A stretch of DNA of 64,000 bases from Mucor racemosus (GCA_027405735.1 JAPEHQ010000013.1:868001-932000); one strand, 5' to 3'. Shown: positions 1-12,800, numbered from the stretch's first letter. Notes: generated by a model from the sequence alone, not told the origin. Program-made: numbers and translations.

Positions 1-75
1 CCGGATACTCATTTTTGGATTGATGTTGGACACCTCGAGTACGTGTACGTGTATTTTGATTTTGTTGTTATCCGT
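1..75 (+). repeat. End of a dispersed repeat, cut by window edge
   Basis: The first bases (CCGGATACTC then TTTTTGGATT, followed by a CTC-AG/GTACGTG stretch) closely resemble 12672-12760, where CCGGATACTTG-TTTTTGGATT is followed by a similar GAGCATCTCAGGTACAT run. I infer two copies of one dispersed non-coding repeat. The boundary on the left lies outside the window. Confidence 0.45.
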
Positions 76-499
76 TAAAAAGGTAAGATGATGGTCTTGT
101 ATAATTGCATGTAATAAATTATTGCTGTATTTAATACATCAAAGATTGTACATAAAGTTTTTATATAGATACTCATCAAAGCCATATTTATGGAGTGAAT
201 CATATCAGGTATGATATAATAAAGTAAATTTAAATCAATTTATATAAATGTAATACATCTAGATAAATCACAAACAATTCGTCATTAGGTTTTAATTCAA
301 AGGCTTTGGCATGTATGCTAAATTATATAATTCTCTGCATTAGAAATTAATAGTATAATTTTGCTTGAAACAGGCTGAAACTAGAATGCTTTATGTATGT
401 GTGCTAGTTATATGTCCATACAGTGATTTACTGCAATTGAAATCGAATATTTTACATGTGGAAACAATACAATTTTATTTTTTAAGGGTAAAAGGCAAA
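76..499. other. Intergenic, nothing recognised
   Basis: AT-rich DNA downstream of the lectin-like gene on the minus strand. The open frame at 365-619 on the plus strand starts with a non-ATG codon and overlaps the lectin gene, so I read it as a shadow. Confidence 0.5.
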
Positions 500-990
500 T
501 TAACCAGAGTATTCCTCCAAGAACCAACGTTGATTGGAAGCAATTTCACCTTCACGCTTTTCATACAAAATAACAACAGAGCCATCTTCATCTTCACGTC
601 CAGCAATATCCAAAACTAAATCAGGGCGAGCAGCACAACAGATATAACCATCTTCATCAATTTCCCACTTTTGATTAGCAGCTTCCTCAGACATCTTTTG
701 AGCATATTGAATGATAGAAGACTCGAGTTCCATTTCACCACCCCTAATATCAAGAACCTTTGCGGAATTGGCATTGATGAAATAGCCATCTTCATAACGC
801 CACAATTGGTTCAAGCAGTCTTCGCCCTTTTGAGAATAGACAATAATTTCGGCATCATCCTATTACACACAATTGTTGGTATGTGGATACAACAAAATTT
901 GCTAATATGGCTTACCTCAAGAGAGCCTTCACTCACATCAAGAACACGACCGTTCATTTGGCTTTTGATGAAAAACATGGTTCCAGTCAT
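500..990 (-). CDS. Ricin-B-type (beta-trefoil) lectin-like protein
   Basis: Two exons, 990-916 and 859-500, with a 56-nt intron (donor GTAAGC, acceptor TAG). The intron falls in phase 0 and gives a protein of about 144 residues. The protein has the signature of a single ricin B-type beta-trefoil domain: three Q-x-W-like repeats (NQLW, NQKW, NQRW), each preceded by a G-x-V-L-D-I/V type strand (GRVLDV, AKVLDI, DLVLDI). Such domains bind glycans. There is no catalytic chain, no signal peptide and no membrane segment, so a cytosolic sugar-binding role is the simplest reading. The length fits one trefoil with nothing added. The start at 990 (MTGTMFFIK) was preferred over an upstream in-frame codon because the first trefoil strand begins directly after it. 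The sugar specificity cannot be read from the sequence. Confidence 0.8.
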
Positions 991-1415
991 TTTTGAATAA
1001 TTTAATAAGATAATAAAGAGATAAAGGAAAAAAAGCAATTCGGTTAAAAGGATGTTATTTTATACCTAATATTTGCCTGTCCACAAAATGCACAATGATC
1101 TAATTATAATGTTATATCTGTTTATATAAAATTCGTATAGTACCATCATCATCGTTTGTTATTCGGAATAAATTGCTTATATTCCGGCTGTTTATCGTGT
1201 ACCCCTTTGTGAGCTAATTATATAAAAGTGGTAAAACTTTAAAATTTTATTTGAAATCAGATTCTGAATAGATGTATTAGAATCAAACAAAGTGCAGTAA
1301 TATCCCGGATTTGGCTCCTTCCCAATTTTAAGATTTGGTATTCCCATATGTTATAATAAAAAGAAATCTAGAGCGACCTCATCCTTACTTTTTTAAGCTA
1401 TAAGAGTATATGTTC
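991..1415. other. Intergenic between lectin-like gene and unknown gene
   Basis: AT-rich. It contains the presumed promoter of the lectin-like gene (a TATATAAA-like run on the minus strand near 1131-1140) and the 3' flank of the unknown 10-exon gene. Nothing else was recognised. Confidence 0.45.
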
Positions 1416-2929
1416 TCAATATGTTTGGATCGTAACACCTGAATTTCGGCATGTACTATTGATAAATTGTAATATGAGCATGTGTAGCAATACAGAAAAG
1501 GATTATGGCTTACCGTCGTTTACAAAATTGATACTAGGATTTGCTTGTATCCACACGTTTTCCAGAAATGCCAATAATGAGCCTGTTAACAAAACTGATT
1601 CTTCTACAGGTAATTTGTCAATATAATCAAAATCAAGCTGAAATGGGTTTTTCGGGTTAGATGTCATGAGCAATATTTCAGCCACCATTTCCCATAATGA
1701 GACATCTAAATAACATCATTTAAGATTTAGGCTACGTCAATAAAATTTGTACTATATTTTTTACTATTGATTTTCCATTCGTTAGTTTTCTGTAACTGTA
1801 AAGGGTTGTCATCTTCCTCTAATTGTCCAGGTTGAGTACGAATCAGTTGCTCATGATGCGACCTTAGCTTTGTAAAATGTTAAAGTTTGGCTATACATGC
1901 TATTATACTATACTTACCCAAACATAAGGGCATCTGTATTTTGCATATCCTGCCACAAGAAATATTATTTTATTTTTTTCCTGCATTCAAACATTATTTT
2001 AGTTGTGCCTGAATATGGTTGTTATATGCGTACCTGTCGGAAATCTTCATCCAATGGACTTTGAGAATCGGGCGATTGCCATTGAGATAATTTGTTTCTG
2101 TGGAAAACGGTTAAAAGTTGATAAAATTGTAAAATATACTCCAGGAACATAACGTACCGAGGATAGTATTTATTTAATACATCTTTTGGCATTAAAACAG
2201 AGCATTTTGGTGTATAATTATTGGTGTATATGCATAAAACAAGTTCTTCTCGGCCTCTAACAAAGGATTCAAAGTGTTTAAAGCCCTATCTTTCATCTTT
2301 AAATTGCTGTATTTATATTATATACAATATGTTATCATTGTCTTACTCTAAGACTTCCCAAAGCTAAACACTCTTGAAGAAAAGCAGCCAGTCGTGTAGA
2401 ATCCTTCAAGAGTTCTCTCTGTGAGAAGACGTAAAACAGTTAATATATGTTATCCACAAATAGCACAGTTTCTTTACGCTTATTACATTAGGGTCAGGTC
2501 CCAGCATTTCAAGGTTACTTGAGGTATATTATAATACACTTGTCTTGTTGTATATTTAGATATAAGTGCAGATAGGTGAAAAATAATGAAAAATCAACTT
2601 GTACGCATCTCAAGTAGCCACCAAAATCAAGAAGAACTCATCACGTGTGTAACTTATATTCATATTTTATGCGACCATAGTAGACATCTGGATATATAGT
2701 AGACAAAAATTGCCGTTTATGCTCATTATTGAACTCTTTTTTATAAGCAGTGAACGTCTTTTATGTATTATTCGCAATTTTTCTCGGCAAACGAATAGAA
2801 CTATTGATCATTTACAGTGATTTCACTGAGATTAATTCGTCATTTTACGATGCCAATGCTGCTTACCTGCAGAATATATTTGTTAGTTTGCAAATACACT
2901 TTACAATCTATAGCATTAATGCTCTGCAT
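1416..2929 (-). CDS. Unrecognised protein, 10-exon gene
   Basis: I reconstructed ten exons: 2929-2867, 2733-2645, 2517-2487, 2418-2347, 2285-2158, 2097-2034, 1949-1918, 1862-1765, 1705-1514 and 1438-1416. All junctions keep phase, giving 263 residues. Most donors are GTAAGN or GTACGN. The donor at 2644 (GTGATG) is weaker, and the first two exons are the least certain. The product appears soluble and mixed alpha/beta, with segments such as LAAFLQECLALGSLR, FVRGREELVLCIYTN and LWEMVAEILLM. I see no signal peptide, no membrane helix and no catalytic motif that I can name, and I do not recognise the family. The start lies about 200 bp from the divergent lipase gene, so the two probably share a promoter region. 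The high intron density (nine introns in 1.5 kb) explains why no long single ORF marks this gene. Confidence 0.6.
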
Positions 2930-3129
2930 TATTCTATTGAAAACGTAGAAAGGACTAACGCTTGTTTAAAACAATTGACTGAGATTCTTTATAGACTTCC
3001 CCCAAAGACTAAAGTTTGTACAACAAAACGAATATATTATAGATGTAATCATTCAATGATCCTTTTTGGGCTTTTTTTCCATTCTTCTTTCTCTTTCAAA
3101 TACCCTTTTTTTTTGTTCTTTATTAAATA
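2930..3129. promoter_or_regulatory. Shared intergenic region of divergent genes
   Basis: The 200-bp gap between the start of the 10-exon minus-strand gene and the ATG of the lipase gene is pyrimidine-rich on its right side (TTTTTTTCC, CTTTCTCTTTC). It must hold both promoters. No clear TATA box was seen. Confidence 0.4.
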
Positions 3130-5038
3130 ATGAAGCATTCACTGATAGACTATATATTTAAAGACGACGAAGGTGATGGTATCATAACAGACGATGACCA
3201 TGGATTTCTTGACAAGAACAATTGTTCTCAACAGCATTTCAGTGAAATTTTGAGCCAATCTAAAGAGCATCATGGCATAGATATTCAGAAACGACATAAT
3301 ATGCCTAAACCGCAGACATTCGTTGAATATATCATTTTCTGGGTTCATTATATACAGCGAAAAACGAGTAAACGATACAGACCTAGTGGTTATTGGCGCT
3401 ATGCTATAGGAGTGTACAAGAATTTGTTTTTGGTATTTTACTTTAATTGGTTTGCCATCGTTACTTCGCCATTGAGCTCGATGGCTTTTATACTAGTTTA
3501 TCCTATACTAAGCAGTGCATTGTTCGCTTTTGAAATTGGCCTCAAAATATTTATGGATTATTTAGGTGGTGCAAATCTCGTGGAACGCATTAGCCAAGAT
3601 TATGGAAATAGTAACGAAATTAAAAAAAAAAAAAATATAATATAAATATATATCTAAATTCATAAATTTAGATTTCAGTATTATCAATTGGGGTGGTCCT
3701 CAGTTATTACTTTCCTCCGAAACGCAAAGATTAGTTCAAGCAACATTATCAGCATTTGGTAAAAAAGCAGATGCAACACAATTGAAAGGTGATGTGGATC
3801 ATCGTCATAGAACCTTTGATATATCGATAGCTGAAACAATGACAGTTTTATCTGCTTTAATTTATGAAAGGCGAGACGAAAAAGTAACAAAAGCCTATAA
3901 AATATTAGCAGATTTTAACAAGACAAACAATCCAAACCAAACTTATGAGCAAATAGAATTAGAAATGAAAAGATTGGTTTGGGAATCTGAAAAGCCTATT
4001 CGAAAAATAGCTCGTACTTATGGCCTTCAGTTTGCTGGTGTAACAGAATTAAAGTCATTAGGTGGTCCATTTTGTGGTCTTTATTGGCCTATAGTAAGAG
4101 AGGATCATCATCAGCAGCAGCAAGAGCCCTTTATTATTGTATCTTTCAAAGGAACTACACCTACCAATTACAGCGAATTCTTAGTAGATGCAACATTGCA
4201 GCGCACAGACGCAAGAGCTTATCTGTTTGGATCAACACACCAAGGTTTTTATGACAGTTTATTTCCAACAAGCGAAGATTCAGGTACTGATAGTAGAGAT
4301 CCATATTATGCTATTCAATCAGCAATACAAGAAAAAGCAGTTCAATTACAAAAATCATTTAAAACCAGAAAGCCTGTTCAAGTTTGGGTTAGTGGTCATT
4401 CCCTTGGAGCTTCCCTGGGCGTCTTACTGTTTGCTAGATGGTTAAAATGCCCTGAAGATATTGAACCTTCATGTGAATTGCGCGATGCCTATGTAATTGG
4501 GACACCAGCCGTAGGAGATAACGATTTTGCATCACTGTTTGCTTCCTACTCCAATACACCATTGTCTCGATCTTCTACATTATGGAGAATAATTAACAAA
4601 TCAGATGTCATATGTCGTATCCCTCCTGGGTACAATAATATGACAGTAGGTCATTATATTCCAACTACAGATTTCTTCAATTACTCACATGTTGGCCATG
4701 CTGTCCAAATAACGCACCCCATATTGAATCCAGAGCCATTGAAAATATACCCTTCTAGTTACCAATCTAACCTTAAGGTTGATATTATTGTCTCTTCTCC
4801 ATCTTATCAAGGAGGTGGTGCACCCGATCAAAATACCTGTTTCAGCAATTCAAAATCCAGCAATGATCTTACTGCAAATTACCCTTGGTGGTTTAGGCCC
4901 TTTCTAAAAAGAGGAACCAATCCTATCCCCTTTATCGAATCTTTCTATCCATTCTTTCTCCGAGATCATATCCCCATTCATTATTATGAAGGGTTAGAGC
5001 GTGCACGTGGGTACTATAGTAAAAAAAAGCATGTGTAA
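3130..5038 (+). CDS. Class 3 (fungal-type) lipase, membrane-associated
   Basis: Two exons, 3130-3610 and 3672-5038 (intron 61 nt, phase 1), give 615 residues. The alpha/beta-hydrolase core is clear. The nucleophile elbow GHSLGASLG places the serine at residue 404, an aspartate sits in SDVICRIPPG (about 472), and histidines sit in YSHVGHAV (500 and 503). This is the triad order of class 3 lipases, which hydrolyse acylglycerols. The N-terminal exon has two hydrophobic stretches (residues about 96-140, around NLFLVFYFNWFAIV and MAFILVYPILSSALFAF), so the enzyme is probably membrane-anchored. There is no N-terminal signal peptide. The region before the core and the His/Asp-rich first 40 residues are not recognisable. 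A sn-1 diacylglycerol- or phospholipase-like role is possible, but the substrate cannot be read. Confidence 0.85.
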
Positions 5039-5540
5039 AGCACACAAATTGGGTAAATTTAAATGCACATAAAGAAATAAATTTGAGAACCTCATTTTAC
5101 TATCCGATTCCCAGAATCCGTATTTTAAAGGATTCTTACATAATTTAAGAGCTATATAGTAATTCGTTTTCTTTGAAAAATTAACTAGTACCATACAAAA
5201 TACCTAGAGACATTTTTCATTTTCGATTTATCGACCTTCATGTTTAGTTTTCCATACCATCCAAAATGGTATGCTTAAATCATACGCCGCTCTTGAAAAG
5301 CTGGTTAACAACATTATAATATATAATTCAGAAACCAGAAATTAATATTACTTCTATTTTTATCAACATATCTACTTGTAAAGGTCCAGAACAATGCTTT
5401 GAAGCCAAAAGAATGGGGGGGGGGGGTTTAGCAGATTTCAAAATTTGTAAAAATTGTATTGTAGTAATTATATTATTTTATTTCGAATAAAAATATTCTT
5501 CCAGCAGAAATATTTTCTTTAATAGATGTTAAGTGTTAAA
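5039..5540. other. Intergenic between convergent genes, with G12 tract
   Basis: This is the 3' flank of the lipase and of the RRM/MLLE gene, which converge here. It contains an uninterrupted run of 12 G at 5415-5426 in otherwise AT-rich DNA. No gene was seen. Confidence 0.6.
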
Positions 5541-8177
5541 TTATAAACTAGCAAATGCTTTATCAACTTGAACTTTCAATGATTCCTTATCAAACATAAT
5601 TTTAGCCAAGGATTCTAATTCAATGGTATCTAACAAACGAATTGTAACTTTGGGTGCATGTTTGGTACCAGTAGCCTTAACCAAGGGAAACAATTGATCT
5701 CCTAAAAGTTGCTTTTTTTCATGTATCGCCTTTCCTTCAAATGAACTCAACATGGCTTTGATTTCTGCAGCCTTGGGTGTATCTAAAATAGGAGGTGCAA
5801 CAATGGGTATAGCTTTGGATTTACGAGGAGGTATAACAACATTGTCAACAATATGGTTATTGTTGTTGACTATGAGTGGTGGGCTCACGCTTTTTCTCTT
5901 TTTTAAAGGTGATTTGGGAGGGCTTGGAACAAATGCTCTTTATACATCTTTTAGTCATCATGATATTTAAAGGATATATACTATACATACCTTGCTTTTA
6001 TTTCAATGCCTCTATTTTCTTTCTTCTTTTCTGCAATCATCATCTGTCGATGTAATTCATCTTGTTCGCTTTCTTCATCATCGTCTTCACAAACTTCTAA
6101 TGCTTCAACCGCTGCATTAATTTTATCTTTAAGGAAATCAGGATTGAATAAACAAATCGATCTTTCTTTCTTCTTCAGTGTCAAAAGCATGTCTACAATG
6201 TCGGGTAAATTGTTACCATAGTTACCACATCGTTTGACAGCTTCTGTCATGCGTTGACGTTGAACTTTTGCACTTGATTCAGTCATGACAGAGCTTACTG
6301 ATTCTAAAGACCCTTTACGACGAAGTGTGCGAGGTTTTTCTTCTAAAATCTTTTCTTGTTCAATCTTTTCATACATTGCAGCAGGAGCTGGTTGAATACT
6401 AGCGCCAGATGCTAATGATGCAAGTGATGGGCGAGACGCAAATTGAGGTGATGTGCGAATAGGTGGAGGTGTGAATGAATTGTTATCCATTGATAACTAA
6501 TGTAAAAAAAAAAAAATGTAATAGTCAGTATATTTGTAAATATAAACCCGTCAAGGACATTTACATTTCTTTGTATTGTGGGTACTGTAGTACCACCTAC
6601 TGATAGTTCTTTCATATTATTTATCGTTAACTGATCGACATTATCAATTCCTAAACCATTAATTGGACCGACTATAATCAATATAAATACATGATAAAGA
6701 TGATTTTGTTTCTATTACCAAATTGAGCTTTACCTTCATGGGGATGCCTTGTTTCAAAATAGGGAGTTGTGGCATAGTCAATAGGAGCAGATGGAGGAGA
6801 ATGGAAAGATGATGTTGTAGTTGAAGTTGATTTCTCTTGTCGGGGCTTCTTAGGCTCATGATAGGCTACTATCATAGGTTTGGTACGGAATTGATATCCA
6901 TTCATTTCTTCCAGGGCGAGAGCTGCTTCTTCAGGTTTTCCGAAACTTACAAACCCATAACCCTTTGATACTCCATTTTGAGGGTTACTCATAACTCGAG
7001 CCGAAACAATGCGACCAAATTTACGGAAAATGTTGAACAAATCGGTATTATCTACGGTTGGATCCAGGTTTTTGACATAAAGGTTCATAAAATCGACGAA
7101 ACCAGAGCTTTCTTTGGTGGAATCATTTACCATTGTGGTGGTTCCGGAAGTTGGAGTAGACATAGATTGACTCTGCATTATGTATTTTTTAGTATGAAGT
7201 ATTACTCGTATTTTATTACACTCACCATATATCGAGAAGATGAAAAATTGTTCATCATTAATGCAGTAATTTGACTAAATGTTTCAATGTTTATAATTGT
7301 TTAGTTAGTTGTTATGCTTAATGAAAACAAAATAAAAAAAAGGGTCTTTTCAAGTGATGAAATGCCTGTTTATATAAAGGACCCTTTATTCACTCCGTTT
7401 GACAACCCCCCACTCCTTACTTACATGATGCTACCATCAATCATTTTATTATTCTATAGAAGCAATTGCTTAATTTATAGCCATGCTATGTGTATAATGA
7501 ATATTGAAACTTACCAAGTTATTGACAGCATTATCAGAATCTTCCTTGTAAAAAAATTGAATAAGTGCCTTTCCTCTATGAGCACCATCTTCTGTAATAG
7601 GTTTGCAGATACTCAGGGGACCATAAGGACGAAATATGTCATACAGGGTATTATGATCAATGTGGATGGGCAAATGTCTAATTTCTAAAATGTATCCCTC
7701 AGGTTGAGGGTCATTTAAATCATTGAAAGACAATCTAAACTTCAAAATGGTTTGATTTGCAAACATATAACCGTTGAATAATGAATACACTCTATCCGCT
7801 ATATATCTCTCTTTTTGAGTATCACAATGTCTTTTTCGTTTGTCCTTGTCACTTACCAATTTTGGAATCCGGGAAGCTTAAATATCCGCCACCTCGTTCT
7901 CTCTTGATTCTTTATAACACGTTTTTTTTTTTTAGCTTTATGTGGTCGCTTGCTAAATTGTACATGTAAAACAAGAAACTTACTGAAAGAGATTGTAGTC
8001 TTGCAAGAGATTATGAATATCATAATCTTGAAGTCTATTTTCTTTATCTTCGAAATAAAGTTCATTAGTTACAATAGATTGTTGGTCATAAGAGGACATC
8101 ATATCCTGGTAAGTTGAACGAGTGGAGCATGATTTACTGCGAGGTGGAAGCTTGATGATAGGTTTAACTGTTGCCAT
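5541..8177 (-). CDS. Poly(A)-binding-protein-like RRM/MLLE protein
   Basis: Eight exons: 8177-7984, 7900-7857, 7798-7515, 7453-7425, 7170-6719, 6671-6565, 6496-5991 and 5937-5541, giving 670 residues in continuous phase. The start of exon 2 could also be 7909, which would add three codons. Domains in order: a disordered N terminus; what looks like only the second half of an RRM (GGGYLSF strand, then the helix and strand to about residue 105); a complete RRM (about 115-190); another RRM (about 213-290, RNP2 LYVKNL, RNP1 KGYGFVSF); a long Ser/Pro/Lys-rich linker with a charged helix; and a C-terminal MLLE/PABC domain (about 596-670, with LGDQLFPLV and RLLDTIELESL). MLLE domains bind PAM2 peptides in translation and mRNA-decay factors. 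Canonical Pab1 has four RRMs, so this is a divergent paralogue, perhaps like yeast Pes4/Mip6, rather than Pab1 itself. Likely roles are mRNA binding and translation or decay control in the cytoplasm. Confidence 0.8.
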
Positions 8178-8581
8178 AATTTATATATTTGCTCTAAATG
8201 TTAAATTTTGTTTTTAGTTCACAAATATAAACAACTGCAATTTTCTGTCGAAAAAGGAGAAAGCAGTAAATGACAATATATAAAAAAAAAAAAAAGATAA
8301 ACAAAATGGTTTATATTAGCGTACCTGAAAGTAAAGAGAAGAAAACAAAAAAAAGCGTAAAAAAAAAAAAAAAAAAAAAAGGATTTGAGAAAGAGAAAGA
8401 AAAAGAGAAAGAGAAAGAGAGAAAAGAAAAAATTTAAACAGCTAATCTTGCTTTCTATCTACTTTTTTTTATGTAACGTATAACTGTATATGTATGTACA
8501 TCGCTTGCTAATTCTATGCAATAGCATTATCATCTTTTGGCAAACAGTAATCGACCGACAGACAGATTCAATCATATTAAG

Positions 8582-8615
<34 letters not shown>

Positions 8616-10910
8616 CAACGAAGCAATGAGTTTAAACTAAACATGACACAAAAAACAACATACACCCACACTGCTGATTTTTATTTAAGGTGGGGGAACT
8701 CAAGACAGACACTGTTTATGGCAGTGTATCACCTTTTTATTTTCGGAGACCCATCTTTCTCTAGTTACACTAATCTAACAGTAGATCATGAACTCTTTGA
8801 TGCTTGAAAATCTCATTTTTCTTGGTCGAGAAAAAAAGAGAAACCAACCAAAAATAAAAATGCACTTCTTCTCCCCCATTTATATATCAACAACGATATG
8901 TCTAAATTTATGGGAAAAGGCTTTACAGTTCTGTGTATATTAGACACCCGTTCTTTTTTTTATATATATAAACATTGGCAAAGAGTCCAGAATTTTTATA
9001 CAACATGCATGTTAGTGAATATGAATTTCATAAACTAAAACATATTAAACCCGAAAAAATTCTGGGTTACGCATGTAGATCATAATCTATTTGTACTTGT
9101 CATGTATGCACTATGCATTCTTTTTTCTCTTGAACATGTTAATTCAATATTAATATGAAGATCAAAAGTTTCTCCAAATTGAAGCTGCCCTGAAAAAACT
9201 GCACGGCGGCGTTTATATTTCAAGTTCAAGGAAAAACATTTTAGAAGAATTTTACCGTGCAATTTGATGTATATAGAACATATTCTAGCATATTTCAAGT
9301 ACTTTAGAAGGCATCAACATTATTCGTATTTTTTATAACACAAAGAGCTGTACAGACAGTGTGCTATCAACTGTATTTTTAACAATATCGGAGGTCTGTT
9401 TACGAATCGGAGCCTCAATTAAAATCAGGTACCAGGTACGACGAATCATACGTTTTTTTCCATACATCTGCAGCTGCTCCAGAAGCAGTTTATATCTCAA
9501 AAAGATAGATTTTACGGATAAAGAGTATATTAATTAATCAAAAATATACCGGCATTTTGTTTTGTCTTAGAAAATTCAAGAGAGCATTATTTATATATCT
9601 TCAACGCACTTTAAGAACAAATTTATAATAAGACATAACGTTTTTCGTTGAATAGTTTTACGCAAAGAGAATTAAATCGATATTTTTGTTGCCACTACTT
9701 GCTTTAATTGTATTTAATTATTGGGTTTATAGGCAATATTAATCGAAAAGTATCTCGAAAAAGCTATCATTACGGAACTGATGGGATCAATGTAAAATAC
9801 ATAATATATATAACATTAAACTATATTACTGTGGATACTAAGCTCCAATATATGTAAATACTTTTTATTCTTATTTTATATTTTTGATAAAAGTATACTG
9901 CCGTACTACAGTATTTCCACTTTAAATTCAGACATTTCAAGAAAATACTTGGACGATTTTCAAGACGATTGTAGTAGTATATTGTTGTTAAATTTCTGAT
10001 ATTAAAAAATACCACAAGGTGCAGTGGCACCTTTCAATTACTTTTACTACATATAAAGCAGCTAACCTTCTGTTTTTGATCCAAAAACTTCTTTCCAAAT
10101 TACACTAATATTATATAATTGTTTTAATAAGAGATGATAGTGCAAGTAGAGACGTAATATACCACTTTGAGGAGATTGTCTGAAATATTTTATGAACCTG
10201 TAAGTGATTTCTCGCATTAATATATTTATTTCTTACTGATATATTTTCTTTAGAGTTAACAAATGAAGGTGTATGATTTTTAACTGGTTCTAGGCTGATT
10301 TTTTAGATAGCCTTCTGCTTATCTTACAGGTCAAGGGGTGCAAATATCTAAAACATTATAGTATTGTGTACTCTGCATCTCTGGCTGGATACTGATACTT
10401 TTAAATAAAATGGCGTGAAGTTTATTACAATTGTCGTAACAAATACGGTGTCTTCTTTAGAAGTTTAAATTATTACAGGTAAATTCATTTAATTCTTTGA
10501 AATAATATCTGAGGCTAATTTAGTCTTGTCCAAACCCCCTTCTCACTATCTCTAAATATCATCCTCACTTCATCCCAAATTTTACTTATTTTGTCTGAAT
10601 TTAAAGTAGAAATACTGTAACATGAGGTTTCTTTACTATATCAAACTTGGAATAAAGTATTTAATCTTTGAAACATAGATGTTATAGGCAGAATACAACA
10701 AATTTGCATGCAAGTTTATTATTTGATTATTGCTAAACTTTATTTCCAAGGTTAGCTCTTTATTACTTGCTTAATAATGTTTGGCAGTTTGTGCTTTAAT
10801 AACATCATTTAACTTTTTCATTTATGAAATCAACAACGGTAGAGCTTACTAGCGTGGAAGAACATGCATATAATTTTGTTTTTTGTACTGAAAATTAATA
10901 GAATAATAGA
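8178..10910. other. Gene-poor AT-rich stretch with simple repeats
   Basis: The region begins with the 5' flank of the RRM/MLLE gene. It contains an A20-class tract (about 8361-8380), a GA-rich purine run (8381-8430) and long T tracts (8581-8614). Beyond 8.8 kb I see only short frames full of stops and no convincing exon. Confidence 0.5.
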
Positions 10911-11337
10911 AGAGCTGATGAGTATGCCAAACATATGCGTGTGTTGTTATGTGCTCAAGCAGATAGTATGTTACCAATTATAGGAATCTGATATGTATCA
11001 GCATGCCACTAAAAATAACCAAGTGTTTTATTGCTAAAAACTTGATAAAATCTTATCTTGCTTAGTCAACGTAACTTTACATTTTACTATAGTACTTAAG
11101 GTCATACGTTTGCATTTTAGTTGATGAAAACAATCATCGAAATTACTATGAACTTAAATGTGCAATCATGAACCAATTAACAATATATAAATTCTAGACA
11201 AAAAACAGATTCGAGTTCGTGAAATACTTCTTGAATATAGACGGTCAAATCAGAATCTAGATAAAAACTATGATTTATTTTTACATCTACTGAGTGCATT
11301 AAGTGCAACTGCAAAATTTGATTTTGATCCATCATAA
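10911..11337 (+). pseudogene. Possible two-exon gene fragment, unrecognised
   Basis: Two coding-like segments join in phase across a GTATGT...TTCTAG intron: 10911-10965 (RADEYAKHMRVLLCAQAD) and 11198-11337. The second ends in a TAA and contains EILLEYRRSNQNLDKNYD. Together they give about 64 residues of soluble, helical-looking protein. No start codon or upstream exon could be placed, and the segment lies against a dispersed repeat beginning near 11340. It may be the 3' end of a decayed gene. I do not recognise the family. Confidence 0.3.
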
Positions 11338-11339
11338 AG

Positions 11340-12660
11340 TGCGCAATAAGCTATTGGTGCACTTTGGCGATGATGTTCTCAACACACAGTAGGTTGTGAA
11401 CATTGCCCTTTAAAATAAGTATGTCAAAGATGTATCTCTACTCTCATGTAAAGTTAGAAGTTATTAGGATCTAAATTCGCTGAGATAAGGTTTTCGTTGT
11501 CGATTTTTTACAGTTGTTGTAAAAAAGTAAAAAGTAGATTTCAGAAGGCTTTTAAATGAGAATTTTTTCGCCCAATATTAATGAGTCGAATTATGTAAAA
11601 TATTTAAAGAAGGTGTGCCTTCACCACTCCGTAGATCATTGATATCTCTCCGAAAATAAAAGTATTAATACCAGAATATAAGTGCACTGGCCAAACATTG
11701 ACCAAAATTGATCTAAAATTGATTATAAAAAATCGAGCATCGAAATTGAGGTATTAATTTTTTGTATTTACAAAATAGATCCAACTCTAAGCTACCTTTA
11801 ATTTTTTATTTCAGCGAAAAATATTGATTTTTCATCGAGATAATCAAAATAATAGTCGACATCACAGCTTACAGCTTATGATAACTGGGCTCCAAAATTT
11901 ATTTTAAAAAATGGACGAAAAATGATGAAAAAAAACAAAATCGTTTAATTGATCATGAACTGCAAAGTAAGTCGACCTAGTATACTAAATAGCTTTTGTA
12001 CAGTTTTAAATTCTTCATCTATCTAAATAAAATTCAAACAAACATTGTGCATTAAATTTTGCGTAAAATACAATTGCAATTTTGGAGGTTTTTTGAAGAT
12101 ACACATTAATTTTGATGAACAAATTTAACGTATAAGTAATTAAAATAATGCGCAAAAAAATTATCTATCGATCGAGCTATTGCGGAATCTTTTAGCTACA
12201 TTTTTCGTAGAGAAAACGTGATTTTTGTCCAATTTTTTTCAGATTCAGAATTTAGGATGAGGGTGTATAAGGGAAAAATGGAAGCTAGAAATGGAGGTAC
12301 CTTTTTGTACACATTTTTTAGGATATCTCCACGAAAAATCAATATTTTGAAAAACTCTAAATTGGGTCCGAGAGAGTTTCACGAGCCTAATGACATGAAT
12401 GCAAAAAAAATGTTGCTCCATTTAACCAATATTTTGAAACCTACTATAGAAATGTCAAAAAAAATGAAAAAAAATAAAGGTGCTCAGAATTTTTTTATAC
12501 TCAACTATGTTATAGAGCTCTTTAAAACAAGTAAGTTTTATTATTAGAAAGTGTTAGTATAGCTTAATTATTTCTGGAGATATGAAGCCTCAAAGTTTGC
12601 AATCCTTTAGCAGTGAAATACCCGTAAAAAATCTGAAACCTTAGCACTGAAAAATTAATA
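11340..12660 (+). repeat. Dispersed repeat family copy
   Basis: Two blocks have counterparts near 42 kb. 11355-11560 (GGTGCACTTTGGCGATGATG, then CTCAACACACAGTAGGTTGTG) matches 42485-42690. 12265-12620 (GAAGCTAGAAA, CTTTTTGTACACATTTTT, GAGAGAGTTTCACGAG) matches 41605-41930. The order of the blocks differs between the two places, so these are either separate elements or rearranged copies. The 109-codon frame at 12218-12547 lies inside and is not an independent gene. Confidence 0.6.
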
Positions 12661-12671
12661 CCAACTGCAAA

Positions 12672-12800
12672 AAGTAGGATATTTCCGGATACTTGTTTTT
12701 GGATTACAGGTGAGCATCTCAGGTACATTGGCATATATTTTTTTCTTGGTGTTATTTAGTGAAAACAAAAAGTAGAGCAGGGATGAAAAATGAGACCCAG
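12672..12800 (+). repeat. Second copy of the repeat seen at 1-75
   Basis: CCGGATACTTG-TTTTTGGATT and the following 50 bases resemble the first 75 bases of the window. No coding potential was seen. Confidence 0.4.

Noticed and set aside
2750..3130. 126-codon plus-strand frame before the lipase
   Set aside because: It starts with a non-ATG codon, ends in low-complexity Phe/Ser and overlaps well-phased exons of the minus-strand gene.
12218..12547. 109-codon ORF as a gene
   Set aside because: It lies in a dispersed repeat. The counterpart near 41.6 kb is full of differences and low-complexity Lys runs, and the composition is not protein-like.
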